Positions 41,738 to 49,086 of a stretch of 56,254 bases of DNA are shown in pieces. Position numbers and translations under genes: made by a program. Positions within the stretch are counted from its first letter, which is position 1, and the number at the start of each line of letters is the position of its first letter. Source of the DNA: Candidatus Nomurabacteria bacterium (GTDB lineage: Bacteria > Patescibacteriota > Minisyncoccia > Phycocordibacterales > UBA9973); the NCBI GenBank assembly GCA_023267275.1, contig JAHFNO010000008.1, positions 1-56,254 of the forward strand. The letters are read 5' to 3'. The notes under the pieces are model-generated. The model saw only the letters and a list, made by a program, of their open reading frames with translations, made no database searches and was not told the DNA's origin.

Positions 41738-42922
41738 TTAAGAGGCAGCAGTTTTTACGACTACAAATGCTGCACCGAGTGCGACTACGAGAGCCACACG
41801 TTTCTTGATGACAAGCGCACGCTGATCTGCGAGCGCGATTTCTTTGCCACCAAAGGTTCCTGACTCGTGTTGTGACACGGTCATTTCGCCTTTTTCACCA
41901 AAGGCCAATGCCTTCATGTTTCCGAAGATGATGAATTTCTTGGAAACGGCTGATGCACCCATGCCCGGCAAATGTCGGGACGTGTACACAGCGAATCCGC
42001 CGATTTCTCCGGCAGGACGCAAACCGCCGCCTGTTGGACTGTTTGCGAGGACTTGAGCGGAGACCGCACCTGCTTGTGGCAAGATAAAGTTTCCGGCTGA
42101 GTCTTTTTGCGTTCGCAATTTTGCCCACACCGTGCGGTTCATGTACCAAGCGGCACCGTCGAGAACTGATTCCTCGAGGTTTGCGATCGTGTCGGCGGCA
42201 TCGGTCACCACATCAAACAAATCAAACGAGACTTTTCCTGTCGGCAAAGTGAACACCGTAACATCGTTGTGGTTAAGCACACCAATGAACGGACTTCCAG
42301 TACCAACAAAGCCTTGCTTGTCTGTCATGTTTGCGAGAGCTTCGCCACCGAGAGCAAGAAGCCAGTCAGCGAGTTGAACGCTTGCATCCGCGAGCAAATC
42401 ATTGCCCACAACAAACGCCAACTGCCACTTCTTGGCGATAAGATTCGCCTGACCGAAGTTGATTCCGGTCACACTGCCCACTGCATCGAAACCGAGGAAT
42501 TCGCCCTCAAGAAAGGCACCGGTGTAATTCGGAATTCCTTTTTCATCGGTACCCATAGGCCAAGATTGCGCTTGACTCATGATGAGACCGACGGATGCTG
42601 CGATCCTTAAGATTGCAGATTCCACTTCTTTGGATACCAAGTATCCACCGCGCGAATCCTGCTCGCCAATGAGAGCCTCGTTCGCTTTGGTTTTTATTCC
42701 GGCAGCCGCTTTCACGACTTCCACGAACTGAGTCTTTTGATCGTCGGACATTCCGGTGCGATCCTTGCCGAAGAGTGAGCGTTCGATTTGGAGTTTCTCC
42801 ACGATCGCACGTGTTTCTTTTGCAACAATTGGTGAGATAGCTTCGCCAAGGCGCTTTTCCATGACTTCGTCTACGACGGTCTGAAGCTGTGCCTTGATAG
42901 CTTCTAATTGTTTTTCATCCAT
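41738..42922 (-). CDS. Major capsid protein, HK97 fold
   Basis: 394 residues. An N-terminal helical delta-like region (1-105) precedes the mature part starting about ALIGEQDSRGGYLVSKEVESAILRIAASVGLI. GIPNYTG, AEWLGE-like AFLEGEFLGFDAVGS, FVVGNDLLADASVQLADWLLALGGEALAN and PTGGGLRPAGEIGGFAVYTSRHLPG follow the HK97 order (N-arm, P domain, A domain). The scaffold part would be cut by the protease encoded next. Confidence 0.9.
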   Translation of the reverse strand: MDEKQLEAIKAQLQTVVDEVMEKRLGEAISPIVAKETRAIVEKLQIERSLFGKDRTGMSDDQKTQFVEVVKAAAGIKTKANEALIGEQDSRGGYLVSKEVESAILRIAASVGLIMSQAQSWPMGTDEKGIPNYTGAFLEGEFLGFDAVGSVTGINFGQANLIAKKWQLAFVVGNDLLADASVQLADWLLALGGEALANMTDKQGFVGTGSPFIGVLNHNDVTVFTLPTGKVSFDLFDVVTDAADTIANLEESVLDGAAWYMNRTVWAKLRTQKDSAGNFILPQAGAVSAQVLANSPTGGGLRPAGEIGGFAVYTSRHLPGMGASAVSKKFIIFGNMKALAFGEKGEMTVSQHESGTFGGKEIALADQRALVIKKRVALVVALGAAFVVVKTAAS

Positions 42923-42931
42923 ATGTTTGGA

Positions 42932-43912
42932 TTAGGAGTGATTCTTTTCGTTGAATTTACGAAGAGCATCACTCGTTACGTTATTAATAACCCTGAGCAA
43001 CTGACGCTCTTGGTTCCATTCTTTGAAACCTTTATGAGCGTCAATCTCAGTGATCGACCTTTGTGCGGCATCGCCCTCGTCAGGCTCGCCAGTTTCTTCT
43101 TCACCCCCAAGGTCAACTGCTTTGAGCAGTTCCTCCAAGGCGACGAGGGAACTTTTGATTCCGACAATTGCCGTTTCTATATGTCCGCGACTTTTTGCTG
43201 ATATAACTCGACCCGATTTCATTCCCTTTTCTTCTTCAGGTTCATCTTCGGCGACTGGCTTGCATACAAGCGTTCCATCTTGATCTTCGTACACACCATC
43301 TTCGCCATCGTCCGTCGTACATGGATCGCCTGCCTGATTTCCCTTTTCTGTTTTTTCTTCAAGCAATAATCCTTTCTGAATAAAATCTGCGGTGTCGAGA
43401 TTCACTTCTTTCATGAGTGATAGTGCCATTGGATTTGCAGGCACTGGCACGAATGAAAACTCGAGCAACTCGGCTTTTGTAATCTTATTGCCATCCATTT
43501 CTCGGGCAATAAATCCGACCGATGTTGAGCGAAGAATTTTCGCATCGTACAAACGACGCACTTGCTGTGCGAATGGATTGGCTGACTCAGGTGCAAAGCG
43601 ACCGCTCGCCACGAGCTTGCCGTCTTTGATGTCGATTGAATCGGTCACGCCGATCGGAAGTCCTGTGTAGTTGTGACCCCACAAAACGATCGGATTGTTT
43701 TTGTAATGAGACAAATCCCATCCCGCTTGATCAATGACTTCACCTTGTCGGTCTTGATCTGCGGTTGAAATAATGACCTCGAATCTACCCGAGTCTTCAT
43801 CTGATGCCTTCATCTTCTCAATGAATTCTTTTGTCTCGGGAGTATTTAAATAACTGAACAGCTTCTCGCTGATTTCTTCGCTTATTTTGTTGTATGTGTT
43901 TTTTGTATCCAT
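42932..43912 (-). CDS. Prohead protease (HK97 U35 type), long
   Basis: 326 residues. Protease domain in the first 180: ISTADQDRQGEVIDQAGWDLSHYKNNPIVLWGHNYTGLPIG holds the catalytic His; KILRSTSVGFIAREM holds the Ser. FVPVPANPMALSL closes the domain. The remaining 140 residues are acidic with a helical end, perhaps a scaffold. It matures the capsid by cutting the delta domain. Confidence 0.9.
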   Translation of the reverse strand: MDTKNTYNKISEEISEKLFSYLNTPETKEFIEKMKASDEDSGRFEVIISTADQDRQGEVIDQAGWDLSHYKNNPIVLWGHNYTGLPIGVTDSIDIKDGKLVASGRFAPESANPFAQQVRRLYDAKILRSTSVGFIAREMDGNKITKAELLEFSFVPVPANPMALSLMKEVNLDTADFIQKGLLLEEKTEKGNQAGDPCTTDDGEDGVYEDQDGTLVCKPVAEDEPEEEKGMKSGRVISAKSRGHIETAIVGIKSSLVALEELLKAVDLGGEEETGEPDEGDAAQRSITEIDAHKGFKEWNQERQLLRVINNVTSDALRKFNEKNHS

Positions 43913-43931
43913 AGCTTTGTAAAATTAATAA

Positions 43932-46118
43932 TTATTCGATCGAGATATCTTCAGGCTGTGTGTAGCATCGACAGCTCACATGAAGCGGAGGACTCCCGAC
44001 GCTGTCATACGTGATTGGTAATGTCGACCCACCAGTTCCCGTTACTTCGTCGCCTTTATCAAAAAAGTCATCTTCAATATCGATCGTTTTTCCGTCCATG
44101 CTATCGCACCATTCGCACACGCTGTCATCTTCGGCGGTGTACCACTTAATGCTTTTAACAACACCAGATTGTTTCCATGCTTCTTTGGTTGAATCGTTTG
44201 CAATACGGAATACTTCGGTGCGAGCGACTTGCCCCGCACGCACTTCGTTGCTGTAGTCGTACACGGCATTGATCTTGTCGGTCAGCTCGGGCAGTGACAT
44301 TCCCTCTGATAGACCTTGATCAAGCGTGTCTTTCAAAAGTCCGAGGGTTGTTTCGTTGTAGCTGTCCGCCATAAGTTCGATGGAATGATCAAGCGACTGT
44401 CTTACTTCTGGTGTCATGCGAAAGTTATCAAAGCCGACCAATGATCCGGCTTGTTTGGCTTCTTCTTGATATAGCTCTCGCATGATCGGACTTGAAAAAT
44501 CAATCATAATTCCAAGCCATTCTTGTTTGTTGAAAATGTCGGATGTTGAAACTGCTTTATAACTCTTGAGCTTTTGAATGTTCTTGATTACTTCTTTTCT
44601 TTGGTCATCATTGAAGGTTCGCACACGATCAGCGTGGAGCTTTTCGTAGGGACCAACTCGGATCGCAAATGCTTTATAAAAAATGGCGTATTCTTCGTGC
44701 GATAGCTCGGTTATATCTTTCACTTTCTTTGTCTTCAGTTCTTCAAGTTTTTTATTTTGAACATCAAGTGACTCGGTCAATCGCTTTGCTATTTCTTCCG
44801 AGATGCCCTTTCGTGCCTTGTGATTCTTTGCGAATCGAGTGGATGGTTTCTTTTCAGGTTCAGTATTTTTCTTGCTGAATCTTTTTGCGACTTTTGGTTT
44901 AGGTGCACCAAGTGGAACCTTCGAGAAATCAGTCATTACGCTATCGCCTTTATCGACACCATCAAGACCGAAGTATTCCTCTCGGGCTTCGTTGATTGAC
45001 ATGACTGGTTGCTGTCCAGTCGCTGCTTTCATTTCTTCTATGCGTTGTGCGCGGTCTTCAGGAACAGGATCGCTAAAGTCGAGGTACAAATTTTCGCCAA
45101 AGCGAGGCACAAGAAATTCGTTCAGCTGTTGCACTATCAATTCCATTTTTGGTTTGATGGTTCGAGCGGCAAAGACATAGTTTGCTGTTTCGGCAGTGGC
45201 ACGGTTTGTTTCTGATTCAGAGCTTCCAAGAATTGTTTTTGGCACACGGAACCCGCTCAGAATTTTGTCTCGCATTACTGCCTGCATGTTGGCGAAATCC
45301 ATGTCTTTCGGTGTACTGCTTGCCTCGTCATATTTCACACCTTTTGGAAGGACAGCTACTCGGTACGCATTGCCTGCACCTTTGTATAGATTTTCAAACG
45401 ATGCACGCAGAACTTTCATTTGTGCATCGGTGATTGCCGTCTCTGAAGAAAGCACACCGCCGAGACGAGCACCGTTTCTGAAGTAATTTAGATTTACGTC
45501 ATTGGCGAAGTTGTCTGTTTGAATCCAGTCCATGATTGCCTGCACTGTTCCGATGCCTTGGTATGGATCGTTTGGATCGGGGTATTTGAAATGCAAAATC
45601 TCATACGGCTTGAACGTCTGTGTTTCTCCGTTGATTGAATACTTGTAGCCTTTTATAAACTCCGGTAACTTGGCAGGAATCGGTGATGTGTATTTTGGAC
45701 TAAGTAAAAAGATTGCTTTTGGTATGTCAGTTTCGCTTTTAACTCCATCGAGAAGCCAGTAAGTATTACCAGTGAGTTCAAGGTGTGATGCTGTTAGATA
45801 TTTTAAATCGTAGCCGGTTTGATATGGATTTACTCCTTCGAGCAAATCAAGAATTTCGTGGTCAAATATTTCTTCGTGAACTCCGTCTTTGTTTACTTGA
45901 AAAAGTCGGAAGCGTTGCTTTGCAATTTCTTCAGCGATTGAGCGGACGCATGCATACACCCATCCGTTATATGTGGTCATTGCTTTGTCGATACCCACCT
46001 TTCTTGATTGCGACCACAAGAGAAATGGATCGACATCTGCGACGGCCGAAGCAAGCGCCAGTGTTGCCGCTTTTCTTACGAGACCGATTGTGTTTAATGC
46101 TTTATCAAAAATATTCAT
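43932..46118 (-). CDS. Portal protein fused to a MuF-like domain
   Basis: 728 residues from ATG 46118. The first 400 are the HK97-like portal (YNGWVYACVRSIAEEIAKQRFRLF, HEILDLLEGVNPYQTGYDLKYLTASHLELTGNTYWLL, IGTVQAIMDWIQTDNFANDVNLNYFRNGARLGGVLSS). After a Lys-rich linker, residues 500-728 hold a MuF-like domain: ARTEVFRIANDSTKEAWKQSGVVKSIKWYTAEDDSVCEWCDSMDGK and PPLHVSCRCYTQP. In most phages these are separate genes. The fused protein would place the MuF part inside the capsid at the vertex. Confidence 0.88.
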   Translation of the reverse strand: MNIFDKALNTIGLVRKAATLALASAVADVDPFLLWSQSRKVGIDKAMTTYNGWVYACVRSIAEEIAKQRFRLFQVNKDGVHEEIFDHEILDLLEGVNPYQTGYDLKYLTASHLELTGNTYWLLDGVKSETDIPKAIFLLSPKYTSPIPAKLPEFIKGYKYSINGETQTFKPYEILHFKYPDPNDPYQGIGTVQAIMDWIQTDNFANDVNLNYFRNGARLGGVLSSETAITDAQMKVLRASFENLYKGAGNAYRVAVLPKGVKYDEASSTPKDMDFANMQAVMRDKILSGFRVPKTILGSSESETNRATAETANYVFAARTIKPKMELIVQQLNEFLVPRFGENLYLDFSDPVPEDRAQRIEEMKAATGQQPVMSINEAREEYFGLDGVDKGDSVMTDFSKVPLGAPKPKVAKRFSKKNTEPEKKPSTRFAKNHKARKGISEEIAKRLTESLDVQNKKLEELKTKKVKDITELSHEEYAIFYKAFAIRVGPYEKLHADRVRTFNDDQRKEVIKNIQKLKSYKAVSTSDIFNKQEWLGIMIDFSSPIMRELYQEEAKQAGSLVGFDNFRMTPEVRQSLDHSIELMADSYNETTLGLLKDTLDQGLSEGMSLPELTDKINAVYDYSNEVRAGQVARTEVFRIANDSTKEAWKQSGVVKSIKWYTAEDDSVCEWCDSMDGKTIDIEDDFFDKGDEVTGTGGSTLPITYDSVGSPPLHVSCRCYTQPEDISIE

Positions 46119-46240
46119 AAATTTGCAACAAAAAAAGGGATTGCAACGCAAGCCCATCTCCAGTAGAGACGAAATCGCGTTACAAGCCCTCTTGTGTATC
46201 AAGTCAGACTGTACGAACCAAATTAAAAATGTACTCTTAT

Positions 46241-46268
46241 ATTATACCGGCTTACTTTTTTAATACAA
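46241..46268 (-). promoter_or_regulatory. Candidate promoter for the head/tail operon
   Basis: Minus-strand TTGTAT (46263-46268), 16-bp spacer, TATAAT (46241-46246), overlapping the end of the reverse transcriptase gene and about 115 bp before the portal ATG. The leader contains an imperfect stem ttgcaacgc/gcgttacaa. Confidence 0.55.
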
Positions 46269-47240
46269 GGCAATCCCTACCCGCTTTTGCACTTTGTAAG
46301 TGTTGCCGTGACCAAGCAAACCTCTATATGAGCTTATTGTTTCGGGCTTCGGATATCCCTTTAGTTTTCTGATTAATTTCCGCTTTGTCGTAGTCCTGAT
46401 CTTTCGGTGATGCGGGAAATGGACCCAACCAAGGAAATCCACACCCGAACCATATGTTTTGATATATACCTTGTGAGGATGAAGTTTCAGTTTTAACCTT
46501 TCGTTCAGAAAATCATCAATCTTTGGAAGTAAATCTTCTAGATATTTTTTATTATCTGACAAAATAGCGAAGTCGTCTGCGTAACGAATATAATGTTTGA
46601 CCCGGAGTCCTTGCTTCATGTACATGTCAAACTCGTGCATGTAGATATTCACGAGAAGTTGAGACGTTAAATTTCCCAATGGCAACCCAACACCTTCTTG
46701 TTCCGTATGAAAACTTTTCACCACTTGGTTTATGAGCCAGAGTATTTCTTCGTCTTGGATATGTCTCTTCAGGATGGAACGCAAAATATCATGATCCACA
46801 CTCGCAAAGAATTTTCTTATATCGCATTTCAAAATGTAGCATGTACGCGTGTTATTTTTTGATACCCTGTCGGCAAAAACTTTGAAACGCTCAAATGCTC
46901 GGTGCGTTCCTTTGTGCTTCCTGCATGAGTAAGAATCAAAAATAAAACGTGAATCAAAATACCAATACAATTCTTTATAAATCAGATGGTGAAGAACCCT
47001 GTCTCGAACGATCGCCTTGTGAATGTTTCTCGGTTTGGGATCGGAAATATTAAAAGCTGAATACCCAGAATGTTCGTACGTTCTGTCTTTGAGCATGACG
47101 TAAAGTTCAATGAGATTATCCGACAGTTGGACTTCGAATTTCATAACGTCCTTCTTTTGCCTTTTCCCACAGATAAAATGATTCCATGTGGAGAGGATAT
47201 TTTCTATCGATATGATATTGTTATATTTATGAGTGAACAT
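46260..47240 (-). CDS. DGR reverse transcriptase
   Basis: 326 residues from ATG 47240. The palm motifs are complete: CDIRKFFASVD (139-149), GVGLPLGNLTSQLLVNIYMHEFD (the LGNLTSQ form is typical of DGR enzymes), YADDFAIL (220-227), and LKLHPHKVYI, VDFLGWVHFP for the last strands. The N-terminus SIENILSTWNHFICGKRQKKDVMKFE matches DGR and group II-like RTs. It has no maturase or endonuclease domain. It copies the TR RNA with errors at adenines. A longer ORF to 47426 is rejected because it runs deep into avd on the other strand. Confidence 0.95.
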   Translation of the reverse strand: MFTHKYNNIISIENILSTWNHFICGKRQKKDVMKFEVQLSDNLIELYVMLKDRTYEHSGYSAFNISDPKPRNIHKAIVRDRVLHHLIYKELYWYFDSRFIFDSYSCRKHKGTHRAFERFKVFADRVSKNNTRTCYILKCDIRKFFASVDHDILRSILKRHIQDEEILWLINQVVKSFHTEQEGVGLPLGNLTSQLLVNIYMHEFDMYMKQGLRVKHYIRYADDFAILSDNKKYLEDLLPKIDDFLNERLKLKLHPHKVYIKTYGSGVDFLGWVHFPHHRKIRTTTKRKLIRKLKGYPKPETISSYRGLLGHGNTYKVQKRVGIALY

Positions 47241-47627
47241 AAGGAAACTACTAAACCTGCCATGACGCAAACCCCTCTCGTTTTGGTGAGAACCAAAGAA
47301 GCATACCGCACTTGGCACGACGCACTGGTTAAAGTGAATCGAGTCGATCGCTATACGATCGGTGCTCGAATCGATGAAACCTTCCTTTCCTTGCTTGAGA
47401 CTATTTTCAGAGCTACTTTCGCCCACGATAAATTTGAGAAGCTTTCTCTTGTTTCTGAGGCTTTAGGTAAAAACGATCTTCTGAAATTCTTTCTTCAGAT
47501 TGGCTGGGAACAAAAAGCTATTGATCATACTGTATACGGTGCACTGATTCTTAATCTCGACGAGGTTGGAAGGATGCTCGGCGGATGGAAGAAAAATCTG
47601 CAAGAAAAAACTCCCACCAACAAATAA
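47229..47627 (+). CDS. avd: Avd-like DGR accessory protein
   Basis: 132 residues forming a four-helix bundle. The C-terminal phrase LNLDEVGRMLGGWKK is the Avd hallmark (EVGRILGSW in the Bordetella phage protein); FLSLLETIFRATFAHDKFEKLSLVSEALGKNDLLKFFLQIGWE gives the basic middle helices. Avd forms a barrel pentamer that binds the reverse transcriptase and TR RNA. Its ATG overlaps the RT start by 12 bp on the opposite strand, an unusual orientation. An alternative ATG lies at 47262. Confidence 0.88.
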   Translation: MSEHKETTKPAMTQTPLVLVRTKEAYRTWHDALVKVNRVDRYTIGARIDETFLSLLETIFRATFAHDKFEKLSLVSEALGKNDLLKFFLQIGWEQKAIDHTVYGALILNLDEVGRMLGGWKKNLQEKTPTNK

Positions 47628-47638
47628 TGTGGTGGGAG
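47605..47638 (-). terminator. Hairpin after the template repeat
   Basis: 8-bp stem ctcccacc/ggtgggag with a 12-nt loop (47611-47638), followed on the minus strand by T6 (47605-47610). It would end a leftward TR transcript 14 nt after the TR. Its loop holds the avd stop codon on the other strand. Confidence 0.6.
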
Positions 47639-47651
47639 AAAAAAATGAGTA

Positions 47652-47770
47652 GCAGAAGCACAACAGGCAGTTGTCGTCATTCCAGTCATTCTCGAAGTAA
47701 CCGAGGTTGAACTTCCAGTCACCGTCCGAGTTGCGGTTCACGTTCGGCACCCTGTGGTTGCCGTCAGCGT
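47652..47770 (-). repeat. DGR template repeat (TR)
   Basis: 119 bp matching the VR at 48116-48234 with 8 substitutions. On the coding (minus) strand the TR has A at every one of the 8 positions. Translated in the VR frame it is rich in AAC (Asn) codons, as in known DGR templates. It lies inside an open frame but not in a supported gene. Confidence 0.97.
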
Positions 47771-48035
47771 ACGCACAAGCAATGTACGAGAGATCATCCA
47801 TTCCACCACGCTCAGCACCAGCCAAGCGTTGTATTTCATTCGGAGTTTTTAAACTCTCCAATATCTCGCACCGACTTATTTTTGTTTTTTCATAAAAGGA
47901 GGCACTCATCCGGAAGCCGTGACCGCCGAACCACTCGCCAAACCCTTATACGAGATTTCGACTCCGCGAAGCCTTGACCGCACGATAATATCTACTTTCT
48001 GGATATCAGTATATCGGATATTCAAAATAAAAAAA

Positions 48036-48059
48036 GAGCCTTTGCTTTCGCAAAGGCTC
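48036..48059 (-). terminator. DGR-type hairpin, also a terminator of the target gene
   Basis: Perfect 10-bp stem gagcctttgc/gcaaaggctc with loop GAAA on the minus strand, 57 bp past the VR end, followed by T7. In the Bordetella phage DGR a similar stem with a GAAA-type loop just past the VR is needed for homing; here it also has terminator form. Confidence 0.85.
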
Positions 48060-48106
48060 CAAGGGTCAAAGACCCAATTGATACTAAGTGACCAAGCGAC
48101 CAAGGA

Positions 48107-48772
48107 CTACTTGTCGCAGAAGCACAACAGGCAGTGGCCGTCATCCCAGTCATTCTCGAAGCAACCGAGGCTGAACTTCCAGTCACCGTCCGAGTAGCGG
48201 TCCACGCTCGGCACCCTGTGGTTGCCGTCAGCGTCTTCCCAGAGAGCGTCCTTCTCATCGAAGGAAACAGTCCATTTGGACACTGGGAACTGGTCCGCCT
48301 TGCTGTCCTGCAACAACGTGATGCCCTGTCCGCCGACGAGGATGGCCCCCTGCTTCTTCAGGAAGGTCATGCAGTCTCCGCTCGTTACTGTTGCCAGTAT
48401 CGGGAAGATTCGCACGCGGTAGGTTTTGCCCGGCTCGAGTTTGTTCGTCGCTTTCGCGAAGTTCTCGCTCGAGAGGTCATCGTTGAAGTAGTAGGTGGTC
48501 TTCAGCTTCTTGGTCTTCTTGGCGAAGGTGTCGAGCTGGGTGTCGTGCTTGTAGTCTGCCGGCACCGTAAACTCGAAGTCCTTCATCGCGGGACCGAAGC
48601 GCTGATCCACCATGGCGAGCTTCTGCAGGATGGGCTTCATTTGCTCTTGCAACGTGCCACCTGCTTTAATGATTTCCTGAGCCTCATCTTTCGAGAAGCC
48701 CAACGCACGAACCGCGTCTCTTACGAGATCGGCAATGCGATTTTCTTGGTTTGACGTGATCTTTTCAGTCAT
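48107..48772 (-). CDS. DGR variable target protein
   Basis: 221 residues from ATG 48772, with a ribosome site AAGGAA 7 nt before it. The N-terminal 60 residues are helical (NRIADLVRDAVRALGFSKDEAQEIIKAGG), the middle is beta-rich (YYFNDDLSSENFAKATNKLEPGKTYRVRIFPILATVTSGDCMTFL), and the C-terminal 40 (DGNHRVPSVDRYSDGDWKFS, then LGCFENDW) are encoded by the VR. Layout fits a variable C-type-lectin-like end. No signal peptide or membrane segment is present. The gene is richer in GC (about 55% in sampled lines) than its flanks, a sign of separate origin. The binding partner is unknown. Confidence 0.9.
   Translation of the reverse strand: MTEKITSNQENRIADLVRDAVRALGFSKDEAQEIIKAGGTLQEQMKPILQKLAMVDQRFGPAMKDFEFTVPADYKHDTQLDTFAKKTKKLKTTYYFNDDLSSENFAKATNKLEPGKTYRVRIFPILATVTSGDCMTFLKKQGAILVGGQGITLLQDSKADQFPVSKWTVSFDEKDALWEDADGNHRVPSVDRYSDGDWKFSLGCFENDWDDGHCLLCFCDK
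48116..48234 (-). repeat. DGR variable repeat (VR)
   Basis: Encodes residues 180-219 of the target. Relative to the TR, the codon changes are N189S, N191D, N193Y, N201S, Y204C, N210D, D212G and N213H, each a single change at a TR adenine. The last 20 bp before the stop are identical in both copies, as expected for the IMH end. Confidence 0.97.
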
Positions 48773-48842
48773 CGTATTTCCTTTTTTGAATGTACAATCC
48801 AGAATCTGCTGGAACAGTTGCAAGGATACTTGCTATGGGAAC

Positions 48843-48871
48843 ATTATAGCAAAAACAACACTATTTGTCAA
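48843..48871 (-). promoter_or_regulatory. Perfect-consensus promoter of DGR target gene
   Basis: Minus-strand TTGACA (48866-48871), exactly 17-bp spacer, TATAAT (48843-48848). The best promoter in the window; the mRNA would start near 48836, 64 nt before the ATG. Confidence 0.85.
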
Positions 48872-48891
48872 TATGTCAAGTATGCCTTTAT

Positions 48892-49086
48892 TTATAAAGG
48901 GAAAGCAGTGAATTCGTCGGTTTCTTCCCCTTTTCTTTTTATTCTATATTCCGTAAGAATAACCTTTTGGTCTTGGATTTTTATTATAATTTCTCCGAAC
49001 TTAATTTGAGACGCCAAAGTCATGATCTCATCCCATTCAGAGGTAACTTCTCTCACAACTCTCGGTTTTTGTTTTTGTTGGTTCAT
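48892..49086 (-). CDS. Small protein resembling DUF2292
   Basis: 64 residues; ATGA overlap with the terminase stop. MTLASQIKFGEIIIKIQDQKVILTEYRIKRK looks like the short DUF2292 strand pattern (lkfGsi.Iviqdgrvv.ie..ekir). Function unknown; likely part of the terminase operon by coupling. Confidence 0.55.
   Translation of the reverse strand: MNQQKQKPRVVREVTSEWDEIMTLASQIKFGEIIIKIQDQKVILTEYRIKRKGEETDEFTAFPL

Larger units (their letters stand above)
46260..48871. mobile_element. Diversity-generating retroelement (DGR) cassette
   Basis: Contains, right to left: a target gene with promoter and VR, a GAAA-loop hairpin, the TR, avd (opposite strand) and the reverse transcriptase. All 8 TR/VR differences are at template adenines. 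It sits inside the prophage late region between the terminase and portal modules. Confidence 0.95.

Noticed and set aside
47070-47228. N-terminal extension of avd to 47070
   Set aside because: This stretch is antisense to the well conserved N-terminus of the reverse transcriptase and has no resemblance to Avd proteins.
47463-47909. 148-codon minus-strand ORF containing the template repeat
   Set aside because: Its open frame is explained by the TR copying a coding sequence; downstream of the TR it runs antisense through avd and upstream part shows no ribosome site or family match. Treated as the TR, not a gene.
47652-48234. TR/VR pair as an ordinary tandem gene duplication
   Set aside because: Neutral drift would not place all 8 substitutions at adenines of one copy only, and a reverse transcriptase plus Avd lie beside it.
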